From contig NZ_VIWO01000005.1 in the NCBI RefSeq assembly GCF_007829335.1, positions 62,001-126,000 on the forward strand: a stretch of DNA of 64,000 nucleotides, in the 5' to 3' direction. The stretch is from Chitinophaga polysaccharea. Lineage in GTDB: Bacteria > Bacteroidota > Bacteroidia > Chitinophagales > Chitinophagaceae. Positions 34,312 through 42,819 of the stretch are shown here, one piece after another (the first letter of the stretch is position 1; the number at the start of each line of letters is the position of its first letter). The notes under the pieces are model-generated. The model made no database searches, was not told where the DNA came from, and saw nothing but the letters and a program-made list of their open reading frames with translations. A program made the translations under genes and the position numbers.

Positions 34312-35915
34312 TGCGCTGGTTTACACTACATATGATCACCTGCCTCTTAACCGGAACACAGCTATGCCTGGCGCAAACCGGCGTATATGTTCCCCCTGGA
34401 GGAAATATCGGCGTGCATGCGCATGATACGGTAGCCATTTTCAGCGATGTAAAAAACGAGGGCCGGTTTGGTTCACTAAAAGGAAGTGTGATCAATTTTT
34501 ACGGCAGCAAATGGGAAAACAGCAATGATGCTGCCTTACCGGATGAAAATGATTACAACAATACTCACCAATCAAATATGGGCGGCACTTTTCGCTTCCT
34601 GCAGGTAAAAGGTATTAACATAGGTGTCCAGCATATATACGGAGGCTATAGCGCCAGTGGGAGCACTGGCGCCAGCTTCCCCAACCTGAGCATCGGCAAC
34701 AGCAATAATATTCACCTCGATGATTTAAGTGATCTGAAAGTACGCTACAACCTGAATTTTGAAACCGGCCGCCTCCTGTTGAATGGCTGGAACCTGGTGG
34801 TAGGCAACGGCGATCCGGGTACTATCACCGGCTATTCCAACAAAGCCTTTGTGGTAACTGGCAGTCAACCGGCCGGCGGTTTCCTTTTCAGAGAACAGGT
34901 TACTCCTGCCAATGATATGGTGGTATATCCCGTTGGCAGCACTACCGACAGCTACTCTCCCATAACAGTGAAAAGCAACAGCAGCGCGCCGAAAACCATC
35001 CAGGCCAGGGTATTCGATAACGTTTACCAATACGGTCTTTCAGGAGATATGAACACTTCCGGTTACACGCTAAAAACCTGGCATGTAAAACAGGACTCCG
35101 GCGCATTAAACAACGTCACCGTACTGTTACAGCACCCTGAAGAAAGTGAAACGCCTGCTTTTTCTATTAACCGCGACAGTAGCTATGTTACCCGCCTCGC
35201 AGGCGGCGTGGCATGGGATACCACGGCGCCTTCAGGAGTCGTTGCTCCGGGTACACTTACCACCGGCGCAGCTTTACGCAACAACTATATTAATAACAGA
35301 ACATTCGGTGACGGCGGGGAAGTGAACACCTTCCTGTCGTTAGCCTCATTCAATAAAGTCACTTCCGATGTGGCGCTTTTCTTTGAAGCTTACCGCGAAA
35401 CCATCCGTTGGGTGGGCACCCATTGGCGCACCACAAAAGAACTCAACCTGGATCACTATGAATTACAGCGTCACCGCGAAAATGAAGATAGTTTCTACAC
35501 CGTGGCCCGGATTGCCCCGCATAGCCTGAACGGTACCAGCATTGGCGCGCTCGACTACAACTACCGCGATGATGATGAGTATGATAACTGGACTTACTAC
35601 CGTTTAAAAATATACGGCCGGGATGGTAAAATCTTCTATAGCGCCATTAAAAAGGTACCATGGCTGATTGAAATCACCATCAGTCCCAACCCCAACAACG
35701 GTAACTTCACCGTAAACCTGGTGGGTATACATCATAAACTGCGCATGGTTACACACGATGTACTCGGCAGAGAACGGGATAACCGGCTACTCACCAGTAA
35801 CCATACTTTCGTTTCCAAATCAGATCTGCCGGCTGGATTGTATATCCTGACATTCTATGATACAGAAGATTCCGACCGGGTAGTGATGACTGCTAAGATG
35901 GTGGTGGTGCATTAA
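34311..35915 (+). CDS. Surface protein with T9SS sorting domain
   Basis: A 534-residue protein with signal peptide MRWFTLHMITCLLTGTQLCLAQ. The N-terminal part (about 23-330) is beta-rich with no domain I recognise (GVYVPPGGNIGVHAHDTVAI). The C-terminal 75 residues form a T9SS type A sorting domain: ISPNPNNGNFTVNL, then THDVLGRERDN and SKSDLPAGLYILTFYD. It should be exported by Sec and then moved across the outer membrane by the Por machinery. It is translationally coupled to the repeat-bearing fibre gene (TGATG), so the two products probably function together. It may anchor or cap the fibre; that is inference. Confidence 0.85.
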   Translation: MRWFTLHMITCLLTGTQLCLAQTGVYVPPGGNIGVHAHDTVAIFSDVKNEGRFGSLKGSVINFYGSKWENSNDAALPDENDYNNTHQSNMGGTFRFLQVKGINIGVQHIYGGYSASGSTGASFPNLSIGNSNNIHLDDLSDLKVRYNLNFETGRLLLNGWNLVVGNGDPGTITGYSNKAFVVTGSQPAGGFLFREQVTPANDMVVYPVGSTTDSYSPITVKSNSSAPKTIQARVFDNVYQYGLSGDMNTSGYTLKTWHVKQDSGALNNVTVLLQHPEESETPAFSINRDSSYVTRLAGGVAWDTTAPSGVVAPGTLTTGAALRNNYINNRTFGDGGEVNTFLSLASFNKVTSDVALFFEAYRETIRWVGTHWRTTKELNLDHYELQRHRENEDSFYTVARIAPHSLNGTSIGALDYNYRDDDEYDNWTYYRLKIYGRDGKIFYSAIKKVPWLIEITISPNPNNGNFTVNLVGIHHKLRMVTHDVLGRERDNRLLTSNHTFVSKSDLPAGLYILTFYDTEDSDRVVMTAKMVVVH

Positions 35916-36148
35916 ACAAGCTGTCATGACATCTTTTCCGCCCTTTCCAGGCAATCTATTGTTGAAAACACGCTAATAATCACAAAATCACTACTTTTAC
36001 ACTCTGTTTAATCAATACCTGTATAGAGATAATCAATAAGTAGCGTGTCAAAAATGCAGTAATTTGCATTCGGATCAGGATTTGATGACTATTATACAAA
36101 TTTGAAAATCAAAACAATCATTAATATACCTTTTTAAAACTTTTGAAT

Positions 36149-36466
36149 ATGGCTTTAGAAATCACAGATGCGAACTTTGAAACAGAAGTTCTGAATTCCG
36201 ATAAATTAACTGTTATCGACTTTTGGGCAGAATGGTGTGGTCCTTGTCGCGCGATCGGTCCGGTTATCGAAGAATTGTCTAAAGATTACGCAGGTAAAGT
36301 AAACATCGGAAAAGTAAACGTGGACCAAAACCCACAGTTATCTATCAATTATGGTATTACCAGCATTCCGGCTATCCTTTTCGTAAAAGGCGGTCAGGTA
36401 GTTGACAAACAGGTAGGCGCAGTGCCTAAATCTGTGCTGGATAAGAAAATTCAGGCCAATATGTAA
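36149..36466 (+). CDS. trxA: Thioredoxin
   Basis: A 105-residue classic thioredoxin with the active site in WAEWCGPCRAIGPV and the cis-Pro in TSIPAILFVKGG. It reduces protein disulfides in the cytoplasm. The start at 36149 (MALEITDANFE) matches typical lengths; an in-frame TTG two codons upstream is less likely. A single-gene unit with a terminator 19 nt downstream. Confidence 0.96.
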   Translation: MALEITDANFETEVLNSDKLTVIDFWAEWCGPCRAIGPVIEELSKDYAGKVNIGKVNVDQNPQLSINYGITSIPAILFVKGGQVVDKQVGAVPKSVLDKKIQANM

Positions 36467-36485
36467 TTTTTATAAAAACTGAGTG

Positions 36486-36522
36486 AAAAAGCGTTCCGGT
36501 ATACACCGGGACGCTTTTTTTA
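36486..36522 (+). terminator. Rho-independent terminator of trxA
   Basis: 15-bp stem (36486-36500 with 36505-36519) including one G-U pair, loop ATAC, then a T-run. It covers the first codons of a longer open frame that begins with GTG at 36483. This argues that the protease gene starts further down. Confidence 0.88.
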
Positions 36523-36608
36523 TTGACACCACTTTTCCGTATTCCTTTTTTCGCGACGTATACATTCGCAGATTCTTTCTCGTATCTTCATTCCCAAAAC
36601 TTACCTTT

Positions 36609-38747
36609 TTGCGTTATTTCTTTATTATCCTGTTTACCTCTTTTTATGGCCTGACAGCGGTGGCGCAGCGGAAGTGCGGCACGGCGGAAGTCATACAACA
36701 ACGTGTAAACGAAAACCCGCGATTGCTGCAGATTGTACAGCAAAATGAACGTCAGATGATGCTGGGGCAAGCCCAACGCGCTAAAGTAGAGGCCATCCCG
36801 CAAACGGTGTCTATCCCCGTGGTGGTGCATATTGTGCTCGATGATACCAGCGCGGTTACCTACAACCAGGTGCTCTCCCAGATAGATGTATTAAACCGTG
36901 ATTATAATGCTGCCAATACCGATATCAGCCAGGTGCCGGCTGTATGGCAGCCACTCATTGGTAATACCCGTATTAACTTCTGCCTGGCCCAGCGCACGCC
37001 GGACGGAGAGCCTACCAGCGGCATCGTAAAGGTGAAAACCGCCGCTGGTCAAAGTTTTTCGATCAATAGTGGCGCTGCCGATGCCAAATATAACAGTACC
37101 GGCGGTTCTGATGCCTGGGACCATTCCAAATACCTCAACATATGGGTTACCCGCCTTTCCGGCAATTATCTCGGCGTGGCAGCTCCTCCGGGTACCGGCT
37201 TCCCCGAAGAACAGGAGGGCGTGGTGGTACACTACACGGCCTTCGGTACCACCGGCAGCGTAGGCAGGGTATATGACCTGGGCCGCACCTGTACCCATGA
37301 AATTGGCCACTATTTTGGTTTAAAACATATCTGGGGAGATGATAACGGCGGTTGTACCATTGATGATGGGATTGCCGATACGCCCCTGCAGGGCGATAAT
37401 ACCTATGGTTGCCCCACTTTCCCTAAACTGGATAACTGCACCACAGTGGCGCCGGGTGTGATGTTCATGAACTACATGGACTATACCGACGACGCCTGTA
37501 TGCACCTTTTCACTGCCGGCCAGGTAGACCGTATGCGCTATGTACTGGAAAATATTACCGCTACCCTGATGACCTCCGATGGTTGCGTACCACCTATCCT
37601 GGTGGCCAACGACGCCTCGTTGGTCAGTATTGAAGCGCCTTCCGGTAAAATATGCGATACCCGTATTAACCCGGTGGTGACCATCCGCAACAGGGGCAGC
37701 CGCCCGCTTACTGCTGCTACCATCTGGTACCAGCTGAACAACGGCCCGCTTACCTCCTATCAATGGACGGGTAACCTGAACCCATTGCAACAGACCACAG
37801 CTACCTTGCCGCCGGCCAACGTGGCCATTGGCAGCTATAACCTGAAAGCCTATACGCAATTGCCCAACGGCGTAGCCGATGAAAATGTGAGCAACGATAC
37901 CGCAAATATCCGCTTCCGTTACGATGCCGAAGCACGCCTTCCTTTCAAACAGGGCTTCGAAGACGATAGCTTCCCTCCTCCCGGATGGGACCTCTATAAC
38001 CCCGACCGTAGCTTCACCTGGGAACGTAGCCGCGACGTAGGCAGGAACAGCAACGCCTCCGCACTCATGCGTAACCTGGGCTATAATACCAACGGGCAGG
38101 TAGACGACCTCATTACGCCGGTGCTGGATCCGCAAAACAGCGACTCCGTATTCCTGTTCTTCGATGTAGCCGCCGCCGTATACACTGACCCGGCTACCGC
38201 ATCTCCTTCCAATCCCTGGGATACGTTACAGGTACTGGTAACCACCGACTGCCGCCAAACCGCCCAACTCCTCTATTCAAAATGGGGCGCCAACCTCATC
38301 ACCCGGCCAAAAGCAGTTCAAACCGAATTTGTACCCACCGTCACCGAATGGCGCCGTGATTCTGTGGATCTGACCGCTGCTATACATCAATCAAAATTTC
38401 AAGTAGCCTTCAGAAATATCTCAAATTCAGAGAATAACATTTATATTGATAATATAAGAATTGTTACCAAAGAAGTGAACCCTACCCTGAGGGAAAAAGG
38501 CATTTTAGTGAATCCTAACCCCACTACCGGGGTAGTTTGGGTCACTTTTTACCAGGTGCCGGAAGACCTGGTACAGGTATCTATTTACAATGCCGCCGGA
38601 CAGTTTATAATGAGCAGAATAGCTAAGGAGATAGGCATTGGGAACCGGCTGACCTTTAATTTGGTAAATGAGCCAAATGGTGTTTATTTTGTAAAATTAA
38701 TTTACAGGAACAGGGCCAATACCATTAAATTAATGAAAGTAAGATGA
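36609..38747 (+). CDS. Secreted M43-type zinc metalloprotease with T9SS sorting domain
   Basis: A 712-residue protein if started at the TTG at 36609, which begins the signal peptide LRYFFIILFTSFYGLTAVAQ. The frame is open back to a GTG at 36483, but that part lies inside the trxA terminator. The pappalysin-like (M43) catalytic domain has the zinc motif HEIGHYFGLKHIWGD (HExxHxxGxxH) and a downstream FMNYMDYTDDACMHLFT Met-turn. Two beta-sandwich domains follow, one a CARDB-like region near residues 360-450. A T9SS type A tail (VNPNPTTGVVWVTF to the end) closes the protein. It should be a cell-surface or secreted protease. Its stop overlaps the ATG of mqnE (ATGA). Confidence 0.9.
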   Translation: MRYFFIILFTSFYGLTAVAQRKCGTAEVIQQRVNENPRLLQIVQQNERQMMLGQAQRAKVEAIPQTVSIPVVVHIVLDDTSAVTYNQVLSQIDVLNRDYNAANTDISQVPAVWQPLIGNTRINFCLAQRTPDGEPTSGIVKVKTAAGQSFSINSGAADAKYNSTGGSDAWDHSKYLNIWVTRLSGNYLGVAAPPGTGFPEEQEGVVVHYTAFGTTGSVGRVYDLGRTCTHEIGHYFGLKHIWGDDNGGCTIDDGIADTPLQGDNTYGCPTFPKLDNCTTVAPGVMFMNYMDYTDDACMHLFTAGQVDRMRYVLENITATLMTSDGCVPPILVANDASLVSIEAPSGKICDTRINPVVTIRNRGSRPLTAATIWYQLNNGPLTSYQWTGNLNPLQQTTATLPPANVAIGSYNLKAYTQLPNGVADENVSNDTANIRFRYDAEARLPFKQGFEDDSFPPPGWDLYNPDRSFTWERSRDVGRNSNASALMRNLGYNTNGQVDDLITPVLDPQNSDSVFLFFDVAAAVYTDPATASPSNPWDTLQVLVTTDCRQTAQLLYSKWGANLITRPKAVQTEFVPTVTEWRRDSVDLTAAIHQSKFQVAFRNISNSENNIYIDNIRIVTKEVNPTLREKGILVNPNPTTGVVWVTFYQVPEDLVQVSIYNAAGQFIMSRIAKEIGIGNRLTFNLVNEPNGVYFVKLIYRNRANTIKLMKVR

Positions 38748-39925
38748 CGACGAGAAAAGATAATCCGGCAGTTCAAGCGCTCCTGCAGCAAGCCAACATA
38801 GATGCAGACATCAAACGCATTGCAGAGAAGATACTCCAGGCAGAAAGAATTACACCCGCAGAAGGGCTGATCTTATTCGAGAAAGGCGATGTAGGCCTGT
38901 TGGGCGCCTTAGCCAACCAGGTACGCGAGCGGATGCATGGCGATAAAACTTATTTCAACCGCAACTTTCATATAGAACCTACCAACGTTTGCGTTTTCAC
39001 CTGCCACTTCTGTTCTTATTCCCGCCTGTATAAAAACCGGGAAGATGGATGGGAACTCAGCATAGACCAGATGATGGATATCGTAAAAAAATACGATAAC
39101 CAGCCGGTAACAGAAGTACATATTGTGGGTGGCGTACATCCTAAAATGCAGCTCGACTTCTTCGTGGAGCTAATTCAAAAGATCAGGGCACATCGTCCGG
39201 ATCTGCATATCAAAGGATTTACTGCGGTAGAACTGGATTATATGTTCCGCAAAGCGAAAGTGAGCATCGACGAAGGGATGCGCATCCTCAACGAAGCCGG
39301 TCTGCAATCCATGCCCGGCGGCGGCGCAGAAATCTTTGCCCCGGAAGTACGCGCGAAAATCTGTCACGATAAAGTAGATGCCGACGGATGGCTGGCCATT
39401 CACAAAGCCGCCCATCAACGCGGTATGCATACCAATGCTACTATGCTGTATGGCCACATAGAATCTTATGCCGACCGTATCGACCATATGGAACGCCTGC
39501 GTCAATTACAGGATGAAACCGGTGGCTTCAATACTTTCATTCCACTGAAGTTCCGTAATAAAGGCAATGATATGGCCAATATCCCGGAAAGCTCTATCGT
39601 GGAAGACCTGAAACTATACGCCGTAGCCCGTTTGTACATGGATAACTTCCCTCACCTGAAAGCCTACTGGCCTATGCTGGGAAGAAATACCGCACAGCTC
39701 ACCCTCTCTTTCGGTGTAAATGACCTCGACGGCACCATCGACGATACCACTAAAATATACTCGATGGCAGGTGCGGAAGAACAAAACCCTTCCATGAACA
39801 CCGCCCAGCTGGCCACCCTGATCAAACAGGCTGGCAGACGTCCGGTAGAAAGAGACACCGTTTACAACGAAATAAAGGATTATACCGAAGTTGTTTTTTC
39901 TGATGAAGAACTGCTCACCAAATAG
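38744..39925 (+). CDS. mqnE: Aminodeoxyfutalosine synthase MqnE
   Basis: A 393-residue radical SAM enzyme of the futalosine menaquinone pathway. The cluster motif CxxxCxxC is at NVCVFTCHFCSYSR, about residue 84. EVHIVGGVHPKMQLDFF and AVELDYMFRKAKVS follow as in MqnE, and MPGGGAEIFAPEVRAKIC is the substrate region. It joins the MqnA product to S-adenosylmethionine to give aminodeoxyfutalosine. MqnC is a close relative, but the length and motif order favour MqnE. Its start overlaps the stop of the protease gene by 4 nt, an odd partner for a cofactor gene. Confidence 0.9.
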   Translation: MTTRKDNPAVQALLQQANIDADIKRIAEKILQAERITPAEGLILFEKGDVGLLGALANQVRERMHGDKTYFNRNFHIEPTNVCVFTCHFCSYSRLYKNREDGWELSIDQMMDIVKKYDNQPVTEVHIVGGVHPKMQLDFFVELIQKIRAHRPDLHIKGFTAVELDYMFRKAKVSIDEGMRILNEAGLQSMPGGGAEIFAPEVRAKICHDKVDADGWLAIHKAAHQRGMHTNATMLYGHIESYADRIDHMERLRQLQDETGGFNTFIPLKFRNKGNDMANIPESSIVEDLKLYAVARLYMDNFPHLKAYWPMLGRNTAQLTLSFGVNDLDGTIDDTTKIYSMAGAEEQNPSMNTAQLATLIKQAGRRPVERDTVYNEIKDYTEVVFSDEELLTK

Positions 39926-39937
39926 TATTTCTATCTT

Positions 39938-40483
39938 ATGCAACTACACCTTAAATGTATATTGATAGCCAGCTTATACGCTGCGGGTTGTCACCAGCAG
40001 GGAAGTAACAATGGCAGCAACAATACCGCTACTACGGAAAACAGCGCTGCTACTGCTACTACCACCCCTGACGTGGCCGGCGAAACCTCCAATGGGATTG
40101 CTTTCAAGAAACAGGGCGCCCTGGCTTTCATCGCAAAATCAGGTGCAGACACCCTGCGTAAAATTGATATACAGCTGGCCCAAACCGATGAGCAACGCGC
40201 CGATGGGCTGATGTACCGCAAATCTATGACGGACGGCCAGGGCATGTTATTCATTTTCCCCGATATGGAAGAAAGGGCCTTTTGGATGAAAAATACTTAC
40301 ATCTCCCTCGACATTATCTATATCGCAGATAATATGGAAATCGTGTCCATTCAGAAATACGCTACGCCCTTGTCGGAACAAAGTCTTCCTTCTTACAAAA
40401 AAGCGAAGTATGTGCTGGAAGTAAACGGCGGCTTCTGTGATAAATACCACATCGGTTATGGCGACAAGATCAGCTACCAATAA
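39938..40483 (+). CDS. DUF192 lipoprotein
   Basis: A 181-residue protein with lipobox ASLYAAGC at about residue 18 and a Ser/Thr/Asn/Ala linker to about residue 50. A DUF192 domain (about 65-181) follows, with LAQTDEQRADGLMYRKSM, FWMKNTYISLDIIYI and KYVLEVNGGF. DUF192 proteins are small periplasmic or outer-membrane proteins without an agreed function. It starts 12 nt after mqnE, so it may be co-transcribed. A good terminator follows. Confidence 0.9.
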   Translation: MQLHLKCILIASLYAAGCHQQGSNNGSNNTATTENSAATATTTPDVAGETSNGIAFKKQGALAFIAKSGADTLRKIDIQLAQTDEQRADGLMYRKSMTDGQGMLFIFPDMEERAFWMKNTYISLDIIYIADNMEIVSIQKYATPLSEQSLPSYKKAKYVLEVNGGFCDKYHIGYGDKISYQ

Positions 40484-40508
40484 GTAATAATAACTTTTCT
40501 ATAAAAGG

Positions 40509-40538
40509 AAGCCCCCGCACGAAGCGGGGGCTTTTTTT
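40509..40538 (+). terminator. Rho-independent terminator after the DUF192 gene
   Basis: 10-bp stem AAGCCCCCGC (40509-40518) with GCGGGGGCTT (40524-40533), followed by a T-run. Confidence 0.92.
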
Positions 40539-40581
40539 GCTCTATTGATACATATTTGATCGCTAACACTAATAGCTTCTT

Positions 40582-40959
40582 TTAAACTGCTGCCGCAGGC
40601 GTATTTACGACCTTCAGGATATGCAGCTGCGTTTTGCCCGCAGGTACCTCCCAGTCTATCACGTCACCGGCACTATAGCCCAACAAGGCAGTACCTATCG
40701 GCGAGAGAATTGATAATTTGCCCAGTTGTATATTGCTGGCGGCCGGCAATACCAGCTGAACGTTTCTTACGGCGCCACTGCGCTCATCTCTGAACTGCAG
40801 GGTGGAGTTTACCTGTACTACGTCATCCGGTACCTTACCTTTCTTTATCACTGCTCTGTCGAGCTCCTCTCTCAGCTTGTCGGAACCCGGTGCATGGTAG
40901 CACAGGGTTTTCAGGATGTCGTAATCATGTAGGGACACGATAATCTGTTTCTTTTTCAT
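40582..40959 (-). CDS. GreA/GreB C-terminal domain protein (Rnk-like)
   Basis: A 125-residue protein with a short helical N-terminus. Its FKBP-like Gre factor C-terminal domain (LSILSPIGTALLGYSAGDVI, then DWEVPAGKTQLHILKV) is complete. It lacks the long coiled coil that GreA uses to enter the RNA polymerase secondary channel, so it resembles Rnk, the nucleoside diphosphate kinase regulator. It starts 15 nt after the FMN oxidoreductase gene and is probably in the same transcript. Confidence 0.88.
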   Translation of the reverse strand: MKKKQIIVSLHDYDILKTLCYHAPGSDKLREELDRAVIKKGKVPDDVVQVNSTLQFRDERSGAVRNVQLVLPAASNIQLGKLSILSPIGTALLGYSAGDVIDWEVPAGKTQLHILKVVNTPAAAV

Positions 40960-40974
40960 GATAACCGGTTTTTA

Positions 40975-42540
40975 TCAGTTGTTTACAGATGGCCCCGGAT
41001 AGAGCGCCGCTCCCGCTTTGCTGTTGTAATCCGGAGCATATATTTCTTCATAAGAGCGTACGTCCGTTCGGGTAATACGCCTGTAAAGTGCGGCTGGATT
41101 TACCTTGTCGGGGGAAGCAAAACCACAGGCCCCCATCAGTTCCGCCAGCGCATAAATGGTATTGCGGTGAAAGTTAGCCACCCTTACCTTTTTGTCTGCT
41201 ACGTTAACGCCCTGGTACAGCGTTGGATCCTGGGTAGCTACGCCTACGGGGCAACTGCCGCTATCGCATTGCAAAGCCTGGATACAACCCAATGCCAGCA
41301 TCATTCCGCGGGCACTATAACAGGCATCCGCTCCCATAGCCAGTACTTTCATAATATCGAAGCCGGTAATAATCTTGCCACTCGCCAGGATACGTACATG
41401 CTTTTTGAGCCCGTAGTGCCTCAGCATATTTACTACCAATGCCAGTGCGTCATACAACGGCATCCCGATAGAATCCGTGAATTCCAAAGGGGCCGCCCCG
41501 GTACCGCCTTCTGCACCATCTACCGTAATAAAGTCGGGGTAAATACCGGTATTAACCATAGCGGTGCAAATACGCTCAAACTCATCTGCGCGGCCTACGC
41601 ACAGCTTAAACCCTACCGGCTTGCCTCCGGAAAGGTTACGTAATTGCTGCAAAAAGGCCAGCATCTCATACTCATTACTGAAGGCGGTATGGCCGGCTGG
41701 CGACAATACGCTTACCCCTGGCGTTACCTTACGGATCGCCGCAATTTCAGGGGTATTCTTAGCTGCAGGCAATACGCCTCCCTTGCCAGGCTTAGCGCCC
41801 TGGCTCAGTTTCAGCTCTATCATTTTAACAGCACCTTCCGCTGCCGCTTTTGTAAATACTGCAGGGGAGAAATTACCCTGCTCATCCCGGCAACCAAAGT
41901 AACCGGTACCGATTTGCCAGATCAGGGCGCCACCGTTTTGCAAGTGATAGGGACTGATACCTCCCTCGCCGGTATTGTGCGCAAAACCACCTAATTGTGC
42001 GCCCCCATTCAGCGACGCAATAGCTGTTTTACTCAACGCACCATAACTCATGGCGCTGATGTTTAGCAGGCTGGCGTTATAGGGCTGTTCGCATTGTTCA
42101 TTGCCAATGGTTACCCTTAAATCCTCTGGTTTCACCTTCATAGGAAACGCCGTATGAGCGGCCCATTCATAACCCGGTTCATACATATTGTCCAACGCAC
42201 CGAAGGCAACAGTTTGCTTTACATCTTTTGCGCGCTGGTATACCACCGCACGCTGACGCCTGCTGAAAGGCCTTCCATCGGTGTCGGATTCAAAAAAGTA
42301 CTGCCGCATCTCCGGCCGGATCTGTTCCAGCAGGTAGCGCAAACGCCCGAGTAACGGGTAGTTACGCAATAAGGCATGCTTTCCTTGCAGCCGGTCGTAA
42401 ATCGTTAACAGGCTCAATCCTACTGCCACGGGCAACAGGAACCAACCACTTAAATATCCACGGTAAAGGCTTGCAGCGACGCTCACATCCAGCAACAGGC
42501 ATAAAAAATAAATTGCCCATCGCGCTATCCGATGATTCAT
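40975..42540 (-). CDS. FMN-binding glutamate-synthase-family oxidoreductase
   Basis: A 521-residue protein. I take the start at 42540 (MNHRIARWAIYFLC), which begins two N-terminal transmembrane helices (about residues 4-40). The rest is a glutamate synthase central/FMN barrel domain: NISAMSYGALSKTAIASLN, GEGGISPYHL and FITVDGAEGGTGAAPLEF at the FMN phosphate site. CDSGSCPVGVATQDP supplies the cysteines of the 3Fe-4S type motif. The glutaminase domain of GltB is absent. It probably acts as a membrane-attached oxidoreductase; the true substrate is not established. The Rnk-like gene follows closely. Confidence 0.88.
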   Translation of the reverse strand: MNHRIARWAIYFLCLLLDVSVAASLYRGYLSGWFLLPVAVGLSLLTIYDRLQGKHALLRNYPLLGRLRYLLEQIRPEMRQYFFESDTDGRPFSRRQRAVVYQRAKDVKQTVAFGALDNMYEPGYEWAAHTAFPMKVKPEDLRVTIGNEQCEQPYNASLLNISAMSYGALSKTAIASLNGGAQLGGFAHNTGEGGISPYHLQNGGALIWQIGTGYFGCRDEQGNFSPAVFTKAAAEGAVKMIELKLSQGAKPGKGGVLPAAKNTPEIAAIRKVTPGVSVLSPAGHTAFSNEYEMLAFLQQLRNLSGGKPVGFKLCVGRADEFERICTAMVNTGIYPDFITVDGAEGGTGAAPLEFTDSIGMPLYDALALVVNMLRHYGLKKHVRILASGKIITGFDIMKVLAMGADACYSARGMMLALGCIQALQCDSGSCPVGVATQDPTLYQGVNVADKKVRVANFHRNTIYALAELMGACGFASPDKVNPAALYRRITRTDVRSYEEIYAPDYNSKAGAALYPGPSVNN

Positions 42541-42751
42541 AAAACTGATTTTATAAGATTGTTTTGGAAAAAATACTAGATGGAATAACACTACACAGCT
42601 ACAGATGCAATGATTCCCCCGGGTACAACATTTTACAAGTTAAAAGTTGCCCGGGATTACGTGTTGAAGTCTTTGGGGCAGGATAAGAACGGCAAAAGGA
42701 ACCCGCCTATGCATTTAGATGCACAGGGAGTATATGAAAGAGGTAATATGT

Positions 42752-42794
42752 TATTTGCCGGATGCAATGATTCATCAATTGTATCCGGCAAATA
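42752..42794 (+). repeat. Inverted repeat between the oxidoreductase and cytochrome lipoprotein genes
   Basis: 17-nt arms 42752-42768 and 42778-42794 pair with one G-U on the plus strand and an A-C mismatch on the minus strand. The loop is 9 nt. The surrounding 280-base gap shows no convincing gene. It may be a plus-strand hairpin of unknown role. Confidence 0.5.
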
Positions 42795-42819
42795 TAGGAC
42801 TTTTATTAAAAGAAAAACA

